A stretch of 22,010 nucleotides of DNA from JBNKDD01 sp050288085 (GTDB taxonomy: Bacteria; Chloroflexota; Anaerolineae; Aggregatilineales; UBA3940). The position numbers and the translations under genes are program-made. Position 1 is the stretch's first letter, and every line of letters begins with the position of its first letter. Location: contig JBNKDD010000066.1 in the NCBI GenBank assembly GCA_050288085.1, positions 1 through 22,010 on the forward strand, given 5' to 3'. Shown here piece by piece: positions 1 to 8,608 of the stretch. Below the pieces are notes generated by a model. That model was not told where the DNA came from, ran no database searches, and saw nothing but the letters and a program-made list of their open reading frames with translations.

Positions 1-61
1 CGGCGTCTGCCCCCCTTGCAAGGGGGGCGAATCGCAGTGAGCGCGACAGCGCCAGTGCGAT
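1..61. repeat. Palindromic, repeat-like sequence at the left edge
   Basis: Positions 10-27 form a perfect 18-bp palindrome, CCCCCCTTGCAAGGGGGG. Positions 31-36 (ATCGCA) and 56-61 (TGCGAT) form a second inverted repeat around a GC-rich spacer. The frame of the following gene is open through this stretch, but its translation is short of hydrophobic residues and unlike the preceding part of an ArnT/PMT-type protein. I read it as an intergenic-type repeat, or an assembly junction, lying against a truncated gene. Confidence 0.45.
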
Positions 62-2327
62 GGGGGGTGCTCTTACTCCCTGGATCAAACTGGTCACCGG
101 CGAGGTGCTGTCGCTGTACACCCACAGTTTCATGGCTTTTGGCATGGTGGGAGTCAATCTGCTGCTGGCCTGGATCGGAATCAGGACCTTTCTCAAGGAT
201 CGAGCCGCCGGGATTCGCTGGCTCCGTAACTGGGTGATCAGCCAGATTACAACTGCCATCATCCTGCTCCCCACCTATCGCAACTATTTGCTCCGCGCCC
301 AGGCCGGTCACAGCCCCTTCACGCAGCCGGTGAGAATACAGGATATCCTCCAGGCACAGTGGGCTTTCTTCACCGGTATTCCCTGGGAACGAGTCACCAA
401 CGATCCCCTGCTGTGGTCGTTATCGGTAGCCGTCCTGGTCTTGATCCTGCCGGGTTTGGTGATCGGCATCAGCCGCCGCAGCCGACAGTTTGTCGGCCTG
501 CTGTGGTTGGTGTTTGGGATCACGGCCCTCACCATCGCCTACTGGATGGTCAACCCGATCTTCCACCCCCGCTACCTGATCTACCTGACCGGCCCATTTC
601 TGATCGTGCTGGCCGTGATCATTGTATCGACCTGGGAACAGCCGATCTGGGGTCGCCCGGTCAGCGTGATACTTGGCGCGGTGCTGGTGGCGATCTCAGC
701 TGTGAGTTTCAATTATCTGTATCGGGGCGAAGTCTGGGGTTACAGCCATGACCAACCCGGCTCGACAGCACGGCTTTTGCAGCAGCAGTTCGGTGCTAAT
801 GACGGAGTCATCTCTGTTGATGGCAACGATTTTGCCCTTGAATATTACGGTGTCGGAGAGGCGGAACTTCTCCGCGCCGGGTTATATGAGGGGATCAGCA
901 CCCCCGCTGAGGTGATCGATTTTATCGGCGGCAAAGACCGGATCGCGTTGGTCAGCTTCCATGCCCAGCGCAGTGATACGCGGAACCTGCTTCCTTTTTA
1001 CCTGGAACGGTACGGCAGCTTGATCGAGGATCAGTCGTTGGGCGGCTACGATATTTACACCTACCAGATCGATCAGGACACTGATAGGCCCCAGTTAGCC
1101 GAGCTTGAGACAACTGATTTGAATTGGGGTGTGTTGAAAGCCACCGGAACTTCCATCGATAGCGGCGAGGCGGTGACGGTGGCGGTTGAGTTCGAGGCTG
1201 AATCACCTGATGATGCCCGCTACTCGGCGATCATCAGCCTGATCGATCCTCAAACCAATTGGACATTGGCGACCACCACCAACCTTCTTTACGACGACAT
1301 CGGCTATCCGACCAGCGAATGGGAGTCCGGCCAAAGGGCGATTCAATATTACGTCCTCCCGTTGTGGCCCGGTACACCCCCCATTGAGGCAGAGGTGCAG
1401 ATCACCCTGGTTGATTCGGCGACCGGTCAGGCCGTTGACCTGCGTGATGCAGGCGGCGCACCTGCCGGTCAGCAGGGGAAACTCGGTGTGGTGGTTCCCG
1501 GCCCGGCTCCTGAAAAATGGGCTTATGGTGATCAGGCTCCCTTCTCGTGGCAGCCGGTGATCGTCGATGCACTAAACGCCTATGCCACCGATTGGCCGAC
1601 CACCACCCCCGGCGGAACGGTTGGCCTGACTCTGAACTGGAATCAGCCCGCCGACGAATTAGGCGATGTTGTGATCGAATTGGTGCAGGGTGAGACGGTG
1701 ATAGCTCATGAGGATGGCCCGCCGCTTCAAGGCCGCCCGACTGCTGAGGGCCAATCCTGGTTAGACCGGCGGGTGCTGCCGGTCAGCGGCGAGGCGGTTA
1801 ACGGCCCGGCTGATTTGATCGTCCGACTGGGTGAAGAACAGATTACACTGGGCACTATCAATGTGGAGGGCTTCCAGCGGATCACCGAACGGCCTGCCAT
1901 CGATACGGAATTAGAAGCGACCTTCGGGGAGGGGATTCGGCTGCTAGGCTACCAACTCGACGCGCCCGACCCGCTGACCGCTGGCAGTACCTTGAATCTG
2001 ACCCTCTACTGGGAGGCGCTTTCAGATGGGACACCGGGCCGTGATTATGCCGTTTTCACCCAGATATTAAATGCGGATGGTCAGTTGGTGGGCCAGCATG
2101 ATGGTATGCCGGTATTCGGCACCCGCCCGGTGAGCGGCTGGCTGGCCGGTGAATACCTGATCGACGAGCACCCGATGGCCTTCAAAGAACCGTACACCGG
2201 CCCGATCCAGATACAGATCGGCTTATATAACCCGGTGACTTTTGAGCGTTTGTTCACCCAGGATGGACATGATGCGGTGGTCCTGCCGCTTGAATTGGAA
2301 GTTGTGCCAGACGAACGGATAGATTAG
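60..2327 (+). CDS. ArnT/PMT-like membrane glycosyltransferase, C-terminal part (5' truncated)
   Basis: This resembles the C-terminal half of a GT39/ArnT-type integral membrane glycosyltransferase of the kind that moves sugars from lipid-linked donors. From the ATG at 60 (755 aa) I see about six hydrophobic segments, near residues 17-39, 55-72, 116-137, 143-163, 171-191 and 199-220. They include a YTH motif (20-22) and a HPRYLIYL motif (169-176), both typical of these proteins. Residues ~220-340 are a soluble domain. The rest is a series of beta-rich domains, the last of which (nt ~1941-2265, starting LLGYQLD) recurs in the membrane protein at 19332-21515. The usual N-terminal catalytic region, with its acidic residues in the first loop, is absent, so this is a truncated gene or the 5' part lies beyond the edge. 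The substrate cannot be told. The next gene starts 48 bp downstream. Confidence 0.65.
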   Translation: MGGALTPWIKLVTGEVLSLYTHSFMAFGMVGVNLLLAWIGIRTFLKDRAAGIRWLRNWVISQITTAIILLPTYRNYLLRAQAGHSPFTQPVRIQDILQAQWAFFTGIPWERVTNDPLLWSLSVAVLVLILPGLVIGISRRSRQFVGLLWLVFGITALTIAYWMVNPIFHPRYLIYLTGPFLIVLAVIIVSTWEQPIWGRPVSVILGAVLVAISAVSFNYLYRGEVWGYSHDQPGSTARLLQQQFGANDGVISVDGNDFALEYYGVGEAELLRAGLYEGISTPAEVIDFIGGKDRIALVSFHAQRSDTRNLLPFYLERYGSLIEDQSLGGYDIYTYQIDQDTDRPQLAELETTDLNWGVLKATGTSIDSGEAVTVAVEFEAESPDDARYSAIISLIDPQTNWTLATTTNLLYDDIGYPTSEWESGQRAIQYYVLPLWPGTPPIEAEVQITLVDSATGQAVDLRDAGGAPAGQQGKLGVVVPGPAPEKWAYGDQAPFSWQPVIVDALNAYATDWPTTTPGGTVGLTLNWNQPADELGDVVIELVQGETVIAHEDGPPLQGRPTAEGQSWLDRRVLPVSGEAVNGPADLIVRLGEEQITLGTINVEGFQRITERPAIDTELEATFGEGIRLLGYQLDAPDPLTAGSTLNLTLYWEALSDGTPGRDYAVFTQILNADGQLVGQHDGMPVFGTRPVSGWLAGEYLIDEHPMAFKEPYTGPIQIQIGLYNPVTFERLFTQDGHDAVVLPLELEVVPDERID

Positions 2328-2330
2328 ACT
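2302..2330 (+). promoter_or_regulatory. Candidate promoter for the molybdenum hydroxylase cluster
   Basis: TTGTGC (2302-2307) and TAGACT (2325-2330) are separated by exactly 17 bp. They sit just inside the end of the preceding gene and 45 bp before the start of the first hydroxylase gene. Both hexamers are imperfect matches to the sigma-70 consensus, so this is tentative. Read-through from the upstream gene is the alternative. Confidence 0.25.
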
Positions 2331-2375
2331 CGAAAAATGCAGCCCGGCTGCTTTAACCCTAAGCAGGAGATTCTT

Positions 2376-5342
2376 ATGGACATTAGCTTACGCCTTAACG
2401 GTGAAGATGTCACTTACCAGATTACCCCTAATCAAACCCTGTTAGCCGTGCTTCGTGCTAATGGTGTATTTGGCGTCAAGCATGGCTGTGATACCGGCGA
2501 GTGTGGGGCCTGTGCTGTGCTGGTTGATGGCGTGCCGATCAACAGCTGCGTGATGCTGGCAGCCCAGGCCGATGGCTGCGAGATAATCACCATCGAGGGA
2601 GTTGGCGGCGAGCAGATGCGTGGCTGGCGTGGCAGTGAACCACTCCATGCATTGCAAACCGCTTTTATCGAAACCGGCGCGATCCAGTGTGGTTATTGCA
2701 CCCCCGGCATGATTTTGGCGGCGATGGCGCTGCTCGATAAGGAGCCAAACCCCAGCGAAGCCCAGGTGCGTGAAGCCTTATCCGGCGTGCTTTGTCGCTG
2801 TACCGGTTATCTGAAACCCGTCCAGGCGGTGATCCGGGCGGCGGCTGTGCTGCGCGGCGAGGACCTCCCGCCCATCTCGCAGGAGGGTGCGATCCCCGCC
2901 CCGCCCGGCCTGTTTGAACCGCCGGAGGGCGAGACTGCCCCGCCGGAGCCGGCTGGCGGTGCGCCACGTACCTTGCTCAAGACCACGCCCATGCCGACTA
3001 TGGTCGTTTCCGAAGAGAAGTCACTTGATTACATCGGCAAACCGGAACCGAAGGTTGACGCGCTGAAACTGGTGCAGGGTCAGCCCGCTTTCACCGATGA
3101 CATTGAAAAACGCGGGATGCTGGTCGGTAAGTTACTGCTCAGTCCCCATGCTCACGCTTTGATCAAAGAGATCGATGTCAGCAAGGCCAGGGAATTACCC
3201 GGTGTGCACGCTGTCTTGACTTACAAAGACCTGCCTCGCGTGGCTTACACCACCGCCGGGCAGTCACACCCGGAACCCGGCCCGCACGACAATTACAGCC
3301 TCGACTCGAAGCTGCGGTTTATCGGTGACCGTGTCGCAGCAGTTGCTGCCGAAACCGAGGAGATCGCACGACAGGCCCTCGACCTGATCGAGGTTGAATA
3401 TGAAATCTTGTCCTCCATCCTCGACCCCCGTGATTCGATGAAACCCGGTGCACCGATCATCCACGAGGAGGAGGAAAGCTGGCTGATCGAAGACCGGAGT
3501 AAAAATCTGGCCGCTATCGTTGATTGGGAATTGGGTGATGTTGAAGAGGGTTTCAAGCAGGCAGACCGCGTTTTTGAAGCCACCTACTATAGCCCGAAGG
3601 TGCAGCAAACCCCCATCGAGCCGCATGTGGTCGTCACCTGGTGGGACGAGGATGACCGCCTGATCATCCGTACCAGCACCCAGGTTCCTTTCCATGTCCG
3701 TCGAATCCTGGCCCCGGTGCTTGGCCTGCCGGAGAAACGAATTCGCGTGATCAAGCCGCGTATCGGCGGCGGCTTTGGTGTCAAACAGGAGGTGCTGATC
3801 GAGGATATCTGCGCCCATCTGACCATCGTCACCGGGCGGCCCGTTCGCTTTGAATACACCAGGGCGGAGGAATTCTACGCCAGCCGGTCGCGCCACCCCA
3901 TGTACCTGACCATGAAAACCGGCGTGACGAATGATGGCAAGATTGTTGCCAATGCGCTATATGCCCTCTCTGATACCGGAGCCTGTGGCAGTCACGCCAT
4001 GACGGTGGCAGGCAATACCGGTCACAAGGCGATGGCGATGTACAATGCACCGAACATCAAATTCCATGCCGATATTGTTTATACCAATACCCCGCCCTCC
4101 GGTGCATACCGGGGTTATGGAGTCCCGCAGGGCTTCTGGGCGGTTGAACTGCACATCGAGCATATCGCTCGCGAAATGGGCTTCGATCCGCTGGAGTTCC
4201 GCCTCAAGAACGCGATCAAATCCGGGGACGAGCATCCCGTCAGCAAAATCTGGAGCGAAGGGCGCGAGGGTTCTATCGAATATATCCATACCTGCGGCCT
4301 GCCCCAGTGCGTTGACCAGGGAGCCGCCGCCGTTAAGTGGCACGACCGCTACGGCAATGAGGAATGGCATCAGGTACCCGGTAAGCCGTATCTGCGACGC
4401 GGAATCGGTGTCGCAACCGTCATGCAGGGAACCGCTATCCCGAACCTCGATATGGGCGCGGCCAGCATCAAGATGAACGACGACGGATCGTTTAACCTGC
4501 TGGTCGGAGCCACCGACCTCGGTACCGGATCGGACACCGTCCTGACCCAGATGGCTGCGGAAGTGCTCGGCTGCCCGCCGGAGGATTTCATCACCTATTC
4601 GTCGGACACCGATTTCACGCCTTTTGATAAGGGCGCTTATGCCAGCAGCACCACTTTCATCTCTGGCCGGGCAACAGTGATCGCCGCCGAAAAAGCCGCC
4701 GAACAGATCAAGCAGGTGGCGGCCCGGATGCTCACCCAGGATGGCGACCCGGTCGAGGTTGACCAGCTTACCTTGCATGACCGGCAGGTCTGGGCACCCG
4801 ATGGCCGTTCGGTGACCCTTCGGGATGTGGCCCTTAACTCGCTTCATGCCGAGGAACAGCACCAGATCATGGCGGTCGGCAGCTACGTTTCGCCCGATTC
4901 GCCGCCGCCCTTTGCCGCCCAGTTTGCCGCTGTGACGGTCGATACCGAAACCGGACAGGTGACGGTTGATGAACTGGTCATGGCAGTTGATGCCGGGGTG
5001 ATCATCAACCCGGTGACGGCTAGCGGCCAGATCGAAGGGGGCATGGTTCAGGCTGCCGGATATGGCGTCTTTGAAGAGATGGCCCTCGACGAGCGGGGCC
5101 AGGTGATCAATCCGCGTTTCGGCCCCTACTGGATTTATCGTGCCGATGATGTGCCGGAACTGACTACCATCTTCGTTGAGACTTACGAAGAAACCGGCCC
5201 CTATGGAGCCAAAGCCGTCGCCGAGATTCCGTTGGATGGCGGCCCGGCTATTGCCAACGCGGTCTATGACGCCGTCGGCGTCCTGATCAAAGATGCGCCG
5301 CTCCTCCCGGAGAAGGTGCTGAAGGCAATTCAAGCAAAATAA
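2376..5342 (+). CDS. Selenium-dependent xanthine dehydrogenase-like protein, [2Fe-2S]+Mo fusion
   Basis: A 988-aa molybdenum hydroxylase of the xanthine oxidase family, expected to hydroxylate a purine or similar N-heterocycle in the cytoplasm. The N-terminus is a plant-type ferredoxin domain with Cys38, 43, 46 and 58. It is followed by the second [2Fe-2S] domain with Cys105, 108, 140 and 142 (CGYCTPG and LCRCTGY). A proline-rich linker (~155-215) leads to the a/b hammerhead domain (from ~217) and the Mo-binding domains, with RIGGGFGVKQE in the middle. The conserved active-site Glu is about residue 950 (GAKAVAE). There is no FAD domain. FeS-Mo fusion is the layout I know from the family named selenium-dependent xanthine dehydrogenase and from E. 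coli XdhD/YgfN. YqeB, YqeC and MocA downstream support that reading. ATG 2376 is chosen over an in-frame ATG at 2337 because AGGAGA lies 5 bp upstream of it. No internal TGA is present, so selenium would be on the cofactor and not selenocysteine. Confidence 0.85.
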   Translation: MDISLRLNGEDVTYQITPNQTLLAVLRANGVFGVKHGCDTGECGACAVLVDGVPINSCVMLAAQADGCEIITIEGVGGEQMRGWRGSEPLHALQTAFIETGAIQCGYCTPGMILAAMALLDKEPNPSEAQVREALSGVLCRCTGYLKPVQAVIRAAAVLRGEDLPPISQEGAIPAPPGLFEPPEGETAPPEPAGGAPRTLLKTTPMPTMVVSEEKSLDYIGKPEPKVDALKLVQGQPAFTDDIEKRGMLVGKLLLSPHAHALIKEIDVSKARELPGVHAVLTYKDLPRVAYTTAGQSHPEPGPHDNYSLDSKLRFIGDRVAAVAAETEEIARQALDLIEVEYEILSSILDPRDSMKPGAPIIHEEEESWLIEDRSKNLAAIVDWELGDVEEGFKQADRVFEATYYSPKVQQTPIEPHVVVTWWDEDDRLIIRTSTQVPFHVRRILAPVLGLPEKRIRVIKPRIGGGFGVKQEVLIEDICAHLTIVTGRPVRFEYTRAEEFYASRSRHPMYLTMKTGVTNDGKIVANALYALSDTGACGSHAMTVAGNTGHKAMAMYNAPNIKFHADIVYTNTPPSGAYRGYGVPQGFWAVELHIEHIAREMGFDPLEFRLKNAIKSGDEHPVSKIWSEGREGSIEYIHTCGLPQCVDQGAAAVKWHDRYGNEEWHQVPGKPYLRRGIGVATVMQGTAIPNLDMGAASIKMNDDGSFNLLVGATDLGTGSDTVLTQMAAEVLGCPPEDFITYSSDTDFTPFDKGAYASSTTFISGRATVIAAEKAAEQIKQVAARMLTQDGDPVEVDQLTLHDRQVWAPDGRSVTLRDVALNSLHAEEQHQIMAVGSYVSPDSPPPFAAQFAAVTVDTETGQVTVDELVMAVDAGVIINPVTASGQIEGGMVQAAGYGVFEEMALDERGQVINPRFGPYWIYRADDVPELTTIFVETYEETGPYGAKAVAEIPLDGGPAIANAVYDAVGVLIKDAPLLPEKVLKAIQAK

Positions 5343-5352
5343 GGAAATTTGT

Positions 5353-5380
5353 GTAGGGGCGAGATATATCTCGCCCCAAC
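5353..5380. repeat. GTAG-headed palindromic repeat (copy A)
   Basis: A 28-bp element that begins GTAGGGGC and ends GCCCCAAC. Its core, 5356-5377, is a perfect 22-bp palindrome centred on ATATAT, with left arm GGGGCGAGATA. It lies 10 bp after the hydroxylase stop codon. It has the same length and end pattern as the element at 10350-10377. It could also serve as a transcript-end hairpin. Confidence 0.6.
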
Positions 5381-5415
5381 CCGCCCGGCTATTACGGAAA
5401 AATAGACCAGGTTGG

Positions 5416-5424
5416 TGGTACAAT
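5416..5424 (+). promoter_or_regulatory. Candidate extended -10 promoter, possibly leaderless
   Basis: TGGTACAAT is an extended -10 element (TG, one base, TACAAT at 5419-5424) placed 6 bp before the ATG at 5431. No convincing ribosome binding site lies between. Initiation about 7 bp after the -10 would put the transcript start at the ATG, giving a leaderless mRNA. Confidence 0.4.
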
Positions 5425-5430
5425 CAACTT

Positions 5431-5877
5431 ATGGGACGTATACACGAATCCGGCCTGCGTCGGTTGGCCGAACAATGGTCGCCGATTGTGATCGATACCC
5501 TATCCGGGCTTGGAACACAAACCTGGCCCCCGGTCAAAAAACGGCGGCATATACTGGAAAAGCCCCGGATCATCCAGCGCTTTCTGATCGAGGGTCCTGC
5601 TTCTAGCGGGCAGGATATTATCTGGGCATTGTCACATACCAGCTGGCCATCATACTTTGACGATCGGGGGCGGCTGACCGAGGGAGAGCGGAAATTCTGG
5701 TTGATTACACTTCACGCTGACCAGGAGCCGCCGGTTTTTGAAATCCAGGGGGCACAAACATTCAATAGCATTCCACTCGACCGACAGGCATTTGTAAAAG
5801 CCGTAGAAAAAGCCGGTCAAGCCGGGCCTAAAGTCGATCATTTCTACGGCAACAAAGGCCCCATCACACAAAGATAA
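5431..5877 (+). CDS. Unrecognised 148-aa protein in the hydroxylase cluster
   Basis: I do not recognise this family. The protein is soluble, with no signal peptide, no membrane segment and no metal-binding Cys/His cluster. The N-terminal third is basic (KKRRHILEKPR near residue 35). The middle is rich in aromatic residues (WALSHTSWPSYF), and the C-terminus ends HFYGNKGPITQR. Base composition is like its neighbours and the frame is uninterrupted. It lies between the FeS-Mo hydroxylase and xdhC, with a repeat (5353-5380) and a possible promoter of its own just upstream, so it may be transcribed separately. The start at ATG 5431 is favoured by the -10-like element. An overlapping frame starting at 5412 lacks support. 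Confidence 0.6.
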   Translation: MGRIHESGLRRLAEQWSPIVIDTLSGLGTQTWPPVKKRRHILEKPRIIQRFLIEGPASSGQDIIWALSHTSWPSYFDDRGRLTEGERKFWLITLHADQEPPVFEIQGAQTFNSIPLDRQAFVKAVEKAGQAGPKVDHFYGNKGPITQR

Positions 5878-5929
5878 GGATACGGGCAGGGCGGTTTGTC
5901 AGCTTTGCCCCTGGAAGCGACGTTTAATT

Positions 5930-6751
5930 GTGTCTGACCACGAGATTTACCGGGCGATTCTTGAAATCAAACAGGGCGGCGAGGGCGCGGTCTTAGCGAC
6001 GGTTGTCCGCGATCAAGGTTCTGTTCCGCGCCATGCCGGGGCCAAGATGCTGGCTTATGCCGATGGCCGCATCCTCGGTTCTATTGGCGGGGGGGAATTA
6101 GAAAGCCGCGTTATCACGGCGGTTCCCGATTTGCTAAAGAGCGGCAGCCCTTCGATGCTGCATTTTGAACTCTCCGACCCCCAACGCGGCGATCCTGGGG
6201 TGTGCGGCGGACAGGTTGATATTTTTATGGAACCCATTTTACCCGACCCGACTGTGTTGGTGATCGGCTGTGGGCACTGCGGGCAGGCATTAGCTGACCT
6301 GGCCCATTGGCTCGGTTACCGGGTGATCGTATCCGACGACCGCGCCGAACTCTGCAACCCGGAGACTGTCCCCCACGCTGACCAATACCTGCCGGTTCCA
6401 CCGGGGGAACTGACCAAAGCCGCGACCATTCACAGCCGCACTTTTGTTGCTGCCGTCACACGGGGTGTTCCGCTTGACGTGGAAGTCCTGCCCCTGCTGT
6501 TGGAAACACCCGCTCCCTACATCGGGGTGATGGGCAGTCGTCGGCGCTGGGCTACAGCGGTGCAGCAGCTTAAAGAAAACGGGGTGGACGAGGCCGCGTT
6601 ACAGCGAATCCATGCCCCGATTGGCCTGGAATTAAACGCCGAGACACCGCGCCAGATCGCGGTTAGCATCATGGCGCAGATTATTGCCGTCCATCGCGGC
6701 GGCTCAGCCGAATCTATGAAATGGATTGGCACACCTGAAGACGCAAGTTAA
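5930..6751 (+). CDS. xdhC: XdhC/CoxI family molybdenum hydroxylase maturation factor
   Basis: XdhC proteins bind molybdenum cofactor, protect it and help deliver it in sulfurated form (here perhaps selenium-bearing) to xanthine-dehydrogenase-type apoenzymes. This 273-aa protein has the N-terminal XdhC/CoxI domain (residues ~5-100; RDQGSVPRHAGAKM and GSIGGGELE are typical). It then has a C-terminal Rossmann domain with GCGHCG (113-118) and the family motif GVMGSRRRW. The length is normal. The start codon is GTG at 5930 (VSDHEIY, read as Met), with a weak GGAAG upstream. It sits 52 bp after the 148-aa gene and 35 bp before the FAD/FeS gene, and is consistent with serving both Mo enzymes of the locus. 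Confidence 0.88.
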   Translation: MSDHEIYRAILEIKQGGEGAVLATVVRDQGSVPRHAGAKMLAYADGRILGSIGGGELESRVITAVPDLLKSGSPSMLHFELSDPQRGDPGVCGGQVDIFMEPILPDPTVLVIGCGHCGQALADLAHWLGYRVIVSDDRAELCNPETVPHADQYLPVPPGELTKAATIHSRTFVAAVTRGVPLDVEVLPLLLETPAPYIGVMGSRRRWATAVQQLKENGVDEAALQRIHAPIGLELNAETPRQIAVSIMAQIIAVHRGGSAESMKWIGTPEDAS

Positions 6752-6786
6752 GCAATCAACACAGATTACGAGGAGCTAACACATTC

Positions 6787-8217
6787 ATGTGGGAGACATA
6801 CTATACACCGGCTACGCTTGACGAAGCAGTCGCTCTCCTGGCAGAACACCGGGAACATGCCCGGATTATCGCCGGGGGCACGGACATCATCATTGAGTTA
6901 GAGCGCAGCATCCGCAAGAATATTGATGTCCTGATCGACATCACCCGCATTCCTGGCCTGGATACCATCACCCTGGGCGAGGACGGCCTGATTCACATTG
7001 GGCCGCTGGTCACACATAATCAGATTGTGGCTTCATCGCTGCTCGTTGAACACGCGCTGCCGTTGGCCCAGGCTTCCTGGTCTGAGGCTGCCCCGCAGAT
7101 TCGCAACCGGGGGACGGTCGCCGGGAACCTGATCACGGGTTCTCCGGCCAATGACACCATCACACCCTTGATGGCGCTGGATGCGCTGGTGAACCTGCGC
7201 TCGGCTGCCGGGGAGCGCGGTGTGCCCCTCCGGGAGTTCTATACCGGGGTGCGTAAGACCGTCATGCAGCCCGATGAAATCCTGACCGGTATCAGCTTCC
7301 GCCCACTTGACCCTGAAACCGAGCGGGGGATGTTCATCAAACTGGGTCTTCGCCGTGTCCAGGCAATCGCCGTGGTGAACGTGGCGGCTGTCCTCCGCTT
7401 TGACGGTGACCGGATCATCGAGGCTAAGATCACCCAGGGCAGCGTTGCCCCGACGATCATTGAATCGCCGGACGCGGAAGCCGCCTTGAAGGGTAAATCG
7501 CTCAACCCGGAGTTGATCGCCCAGGCTGCTGAACTGGCTGCCCAGGCCGCCACACCGATTGATGATGTGCGCGGAACTGCCGTCTACCGGAAGGAAATGA
7601 TCAAAGTCCTGACCCGCCGGGCGCTGACGGCGATCCACGAGGGCAATGAGCGCGACAATTACCCGGTTGATCCGATCATGCTCTGGGGTGAAAATGAGGG
7701 TCGAGTCACCCAGCCGCTCGCCGCAGGTTTTGAGCATCAGCGCGATACGCCTATCGAACTGACCGTTAACGGCCAGAAACTGACCATCAGCGGGGCCGGA
7801 CACAAGACTCTGCTCAGGATGCTGCGTGAAGATGCCGACCTGACCGGCACTAAGGAAGGCTGTGCTGAGGGTGAATGCGGGGCCTGTACCGTCTTTCTGG
7901 ATGGGGTGGCCGTGATGTCCTGCCTGGTCGCGGCCCCACGTGCTCACCAGACCGAGATCGTAACGGTCGAAGGGCTGGCGGACGATGGGCATTTGCATCC
8001 GATCCAGCAGGCTTTTGTCGAAGAGGGCGCAGTGCAGTGTGGCTACTGTACACCCGGCTTCCTGATGGCCGGAGCCAAGCTGCTTGAAGAATGTGACCAC
8101 CCATCTGATGGGGAGATCAAACAGAGCATCGCGGGCAATTTGTGTCGATGCACCGGATATTACAAGATCATCAGCGCTTTTGAGCGGGCTGCGGAACTCA
8201 GCAGCCAGTCAGACTGA
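6787..8217 (+). CDS. FAD-binding subunit fused to a [2Fe-2S] subunit of a molybdenum hydroxylase
   Basis: A 476-aa electron-transfer subunit combining what are usually two proteins (CoxM/XdhB-like and CoxS/XdhC-like small subunit). Residues 1-~175 are the FAD-binding PCMH-type domain, with IAGGTDI and QIRNRGTVAGNL as the FAD motifs. Residues ~176-285 are the CO-dehydrogenase flavoprotein C-terminal domain. After a linker comes the [2Fe-2S] unit with Cys359, 364, 367 and 379, then Cys418, 421, 453 and 455, so all eight ligands are present. It should pass electrons from a Mo subunit through FeS to FAD and NAD+ or another acceptor. The start ATG follows GAGGAG at 6770-6775. Its natural partner is the separate Mo subunit at 10447-12660. 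Whether it also serves the FeS-Mo fusion at 2376-5342 is unknown. Confidence 0.88.
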   Translation: MWETYYTPATLDEAVALLAEHREHARIIAGGTDIIIELERSIRKNIDVLIDITRIPGLDTITLGEDGLIHIGPLVTHNQIVASSLLVEHALPLAQASWSEAAPQIRNRGTVAGNLITGSPANDTITPLMALDALVNLRSAAGERGVPLREFYTGVRKTVMQPDEILTGISFRPLDPETERGMFIKLGLRRVQAIAVVNVAAVLRFDGDRIIEAKITQGSVAPTIIESPDAEAALKGKSLNPELIAQAAELAAQAATPIDDVRGTAVYRKEMIKVLTRRALTAIHEGNERDNYPVDPIMLWGENEGRVTQPLAAGFEHQRDTPIELTVNGQKLTISGAGHKTLLRMLREDADLTGTKEGCAEGECGACTVFLDGVAVMSCLVAAPRAHQTEIVTVEGLADDGHLHPIQQAFVEEGAVQCGYCTPGFLMAGAKLLEECDHPSDGEIKQSIAGNLCRCTGYYKIISAFERAAELSSQSD

Positions 8218-8240
8218 TTGCCACCACAAGGAGATGTGTC

Positions 8241-8591
8241 ATGCAGAAGAAAAGTCAAAAAACTAAAGCATTCGTTCCACTGATCGGGTTTATCGTGCTG
8301 GTTATCCTGGCGGCCTTTTCCTTCCTGGTATCACCCAGAGTGCTGCGTTGGGCGACCACTGCCCACGTGATGTTTGGCTCGTTTCAGGTGTTTCCAGTCA
8401 GCCTTCCAGCAGAGTGGCCGCTGATCGTCCGCCAATTGGTTGTGGCTTTTGTGATCTTCTTGGGCCTGTTTGTCCTGGCGATGATCGCCATCCTGCCCTT
8501 TATGGGAGGCTCTAACCCGGATGAGGAGTTCTCCAAAGAGGCGCGAGAGCATATCAGGGAAGAGTATAAGAAACGCACCAAACGCCGGTAG
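8241..8591 (+). CDS. Small two-helix membrane protein, function unknown
   Basis: This 116-aa protein has a basic N-terminus (MQKKSQKTK) and two clear hydrophobic helices, near residues 12-30 (PLIGFIVLVILAAFSFLV) and 62-90 (LIVRQLVVAFVIFLGLFVLA). It ends in a highly charged C-terminal tail with EEYKKRTKRR. By the positive-inside rule both termini should be cytoplasmic. A good ribosome binding site, AAGGAG, is 7 bp upstream of ATG 8241. It begins 23 bp after the FAD/FeS gene and ends 17 bp before the next gene, so it is probably co-transcribed. I recognise no family. A membrane anchor or docking role for the cytosolic enzymes is speculation from position. Confidence 0.75.
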   Translation: MQKKSQKTKAFVPLIGFIVLVILAAFSFLVSPRVLRWATTAHVMFGSFQVFPVSLPAEWPLIVRQLVVAFVIFLGLFVLAMIAILPFMGGSNPDEEFSKEAREHIREEYKKRTKRR

Positions 8592-8608
8592 TTGGGATAC
8601 GATATCTG

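Noticed and set aside
3957..5423. Long open frame (488 codons) on the minus strand opposite the FeS-Mo hydroxylase
   Set aside because: It is antisense to an unmistakable hydroxylase reading frame, and its translation has no recognisable domain. Long antisense frames are common in GC-rich coding sequence.
5878..5929. Possible further GTAG-type repeat before xdhC (GGGC...GCCC)
   Set aside because: Only about 4 bp of each arm pair, and there is no clear GTAG head. It is too degenerate to call.
7033..8100. 355-codon minus-strand frame opposite the FAD-FeS gene
   Set aside because: It is a mirror of conserved FAD and FeS motifs on the + strand, with no family-like features of its own.
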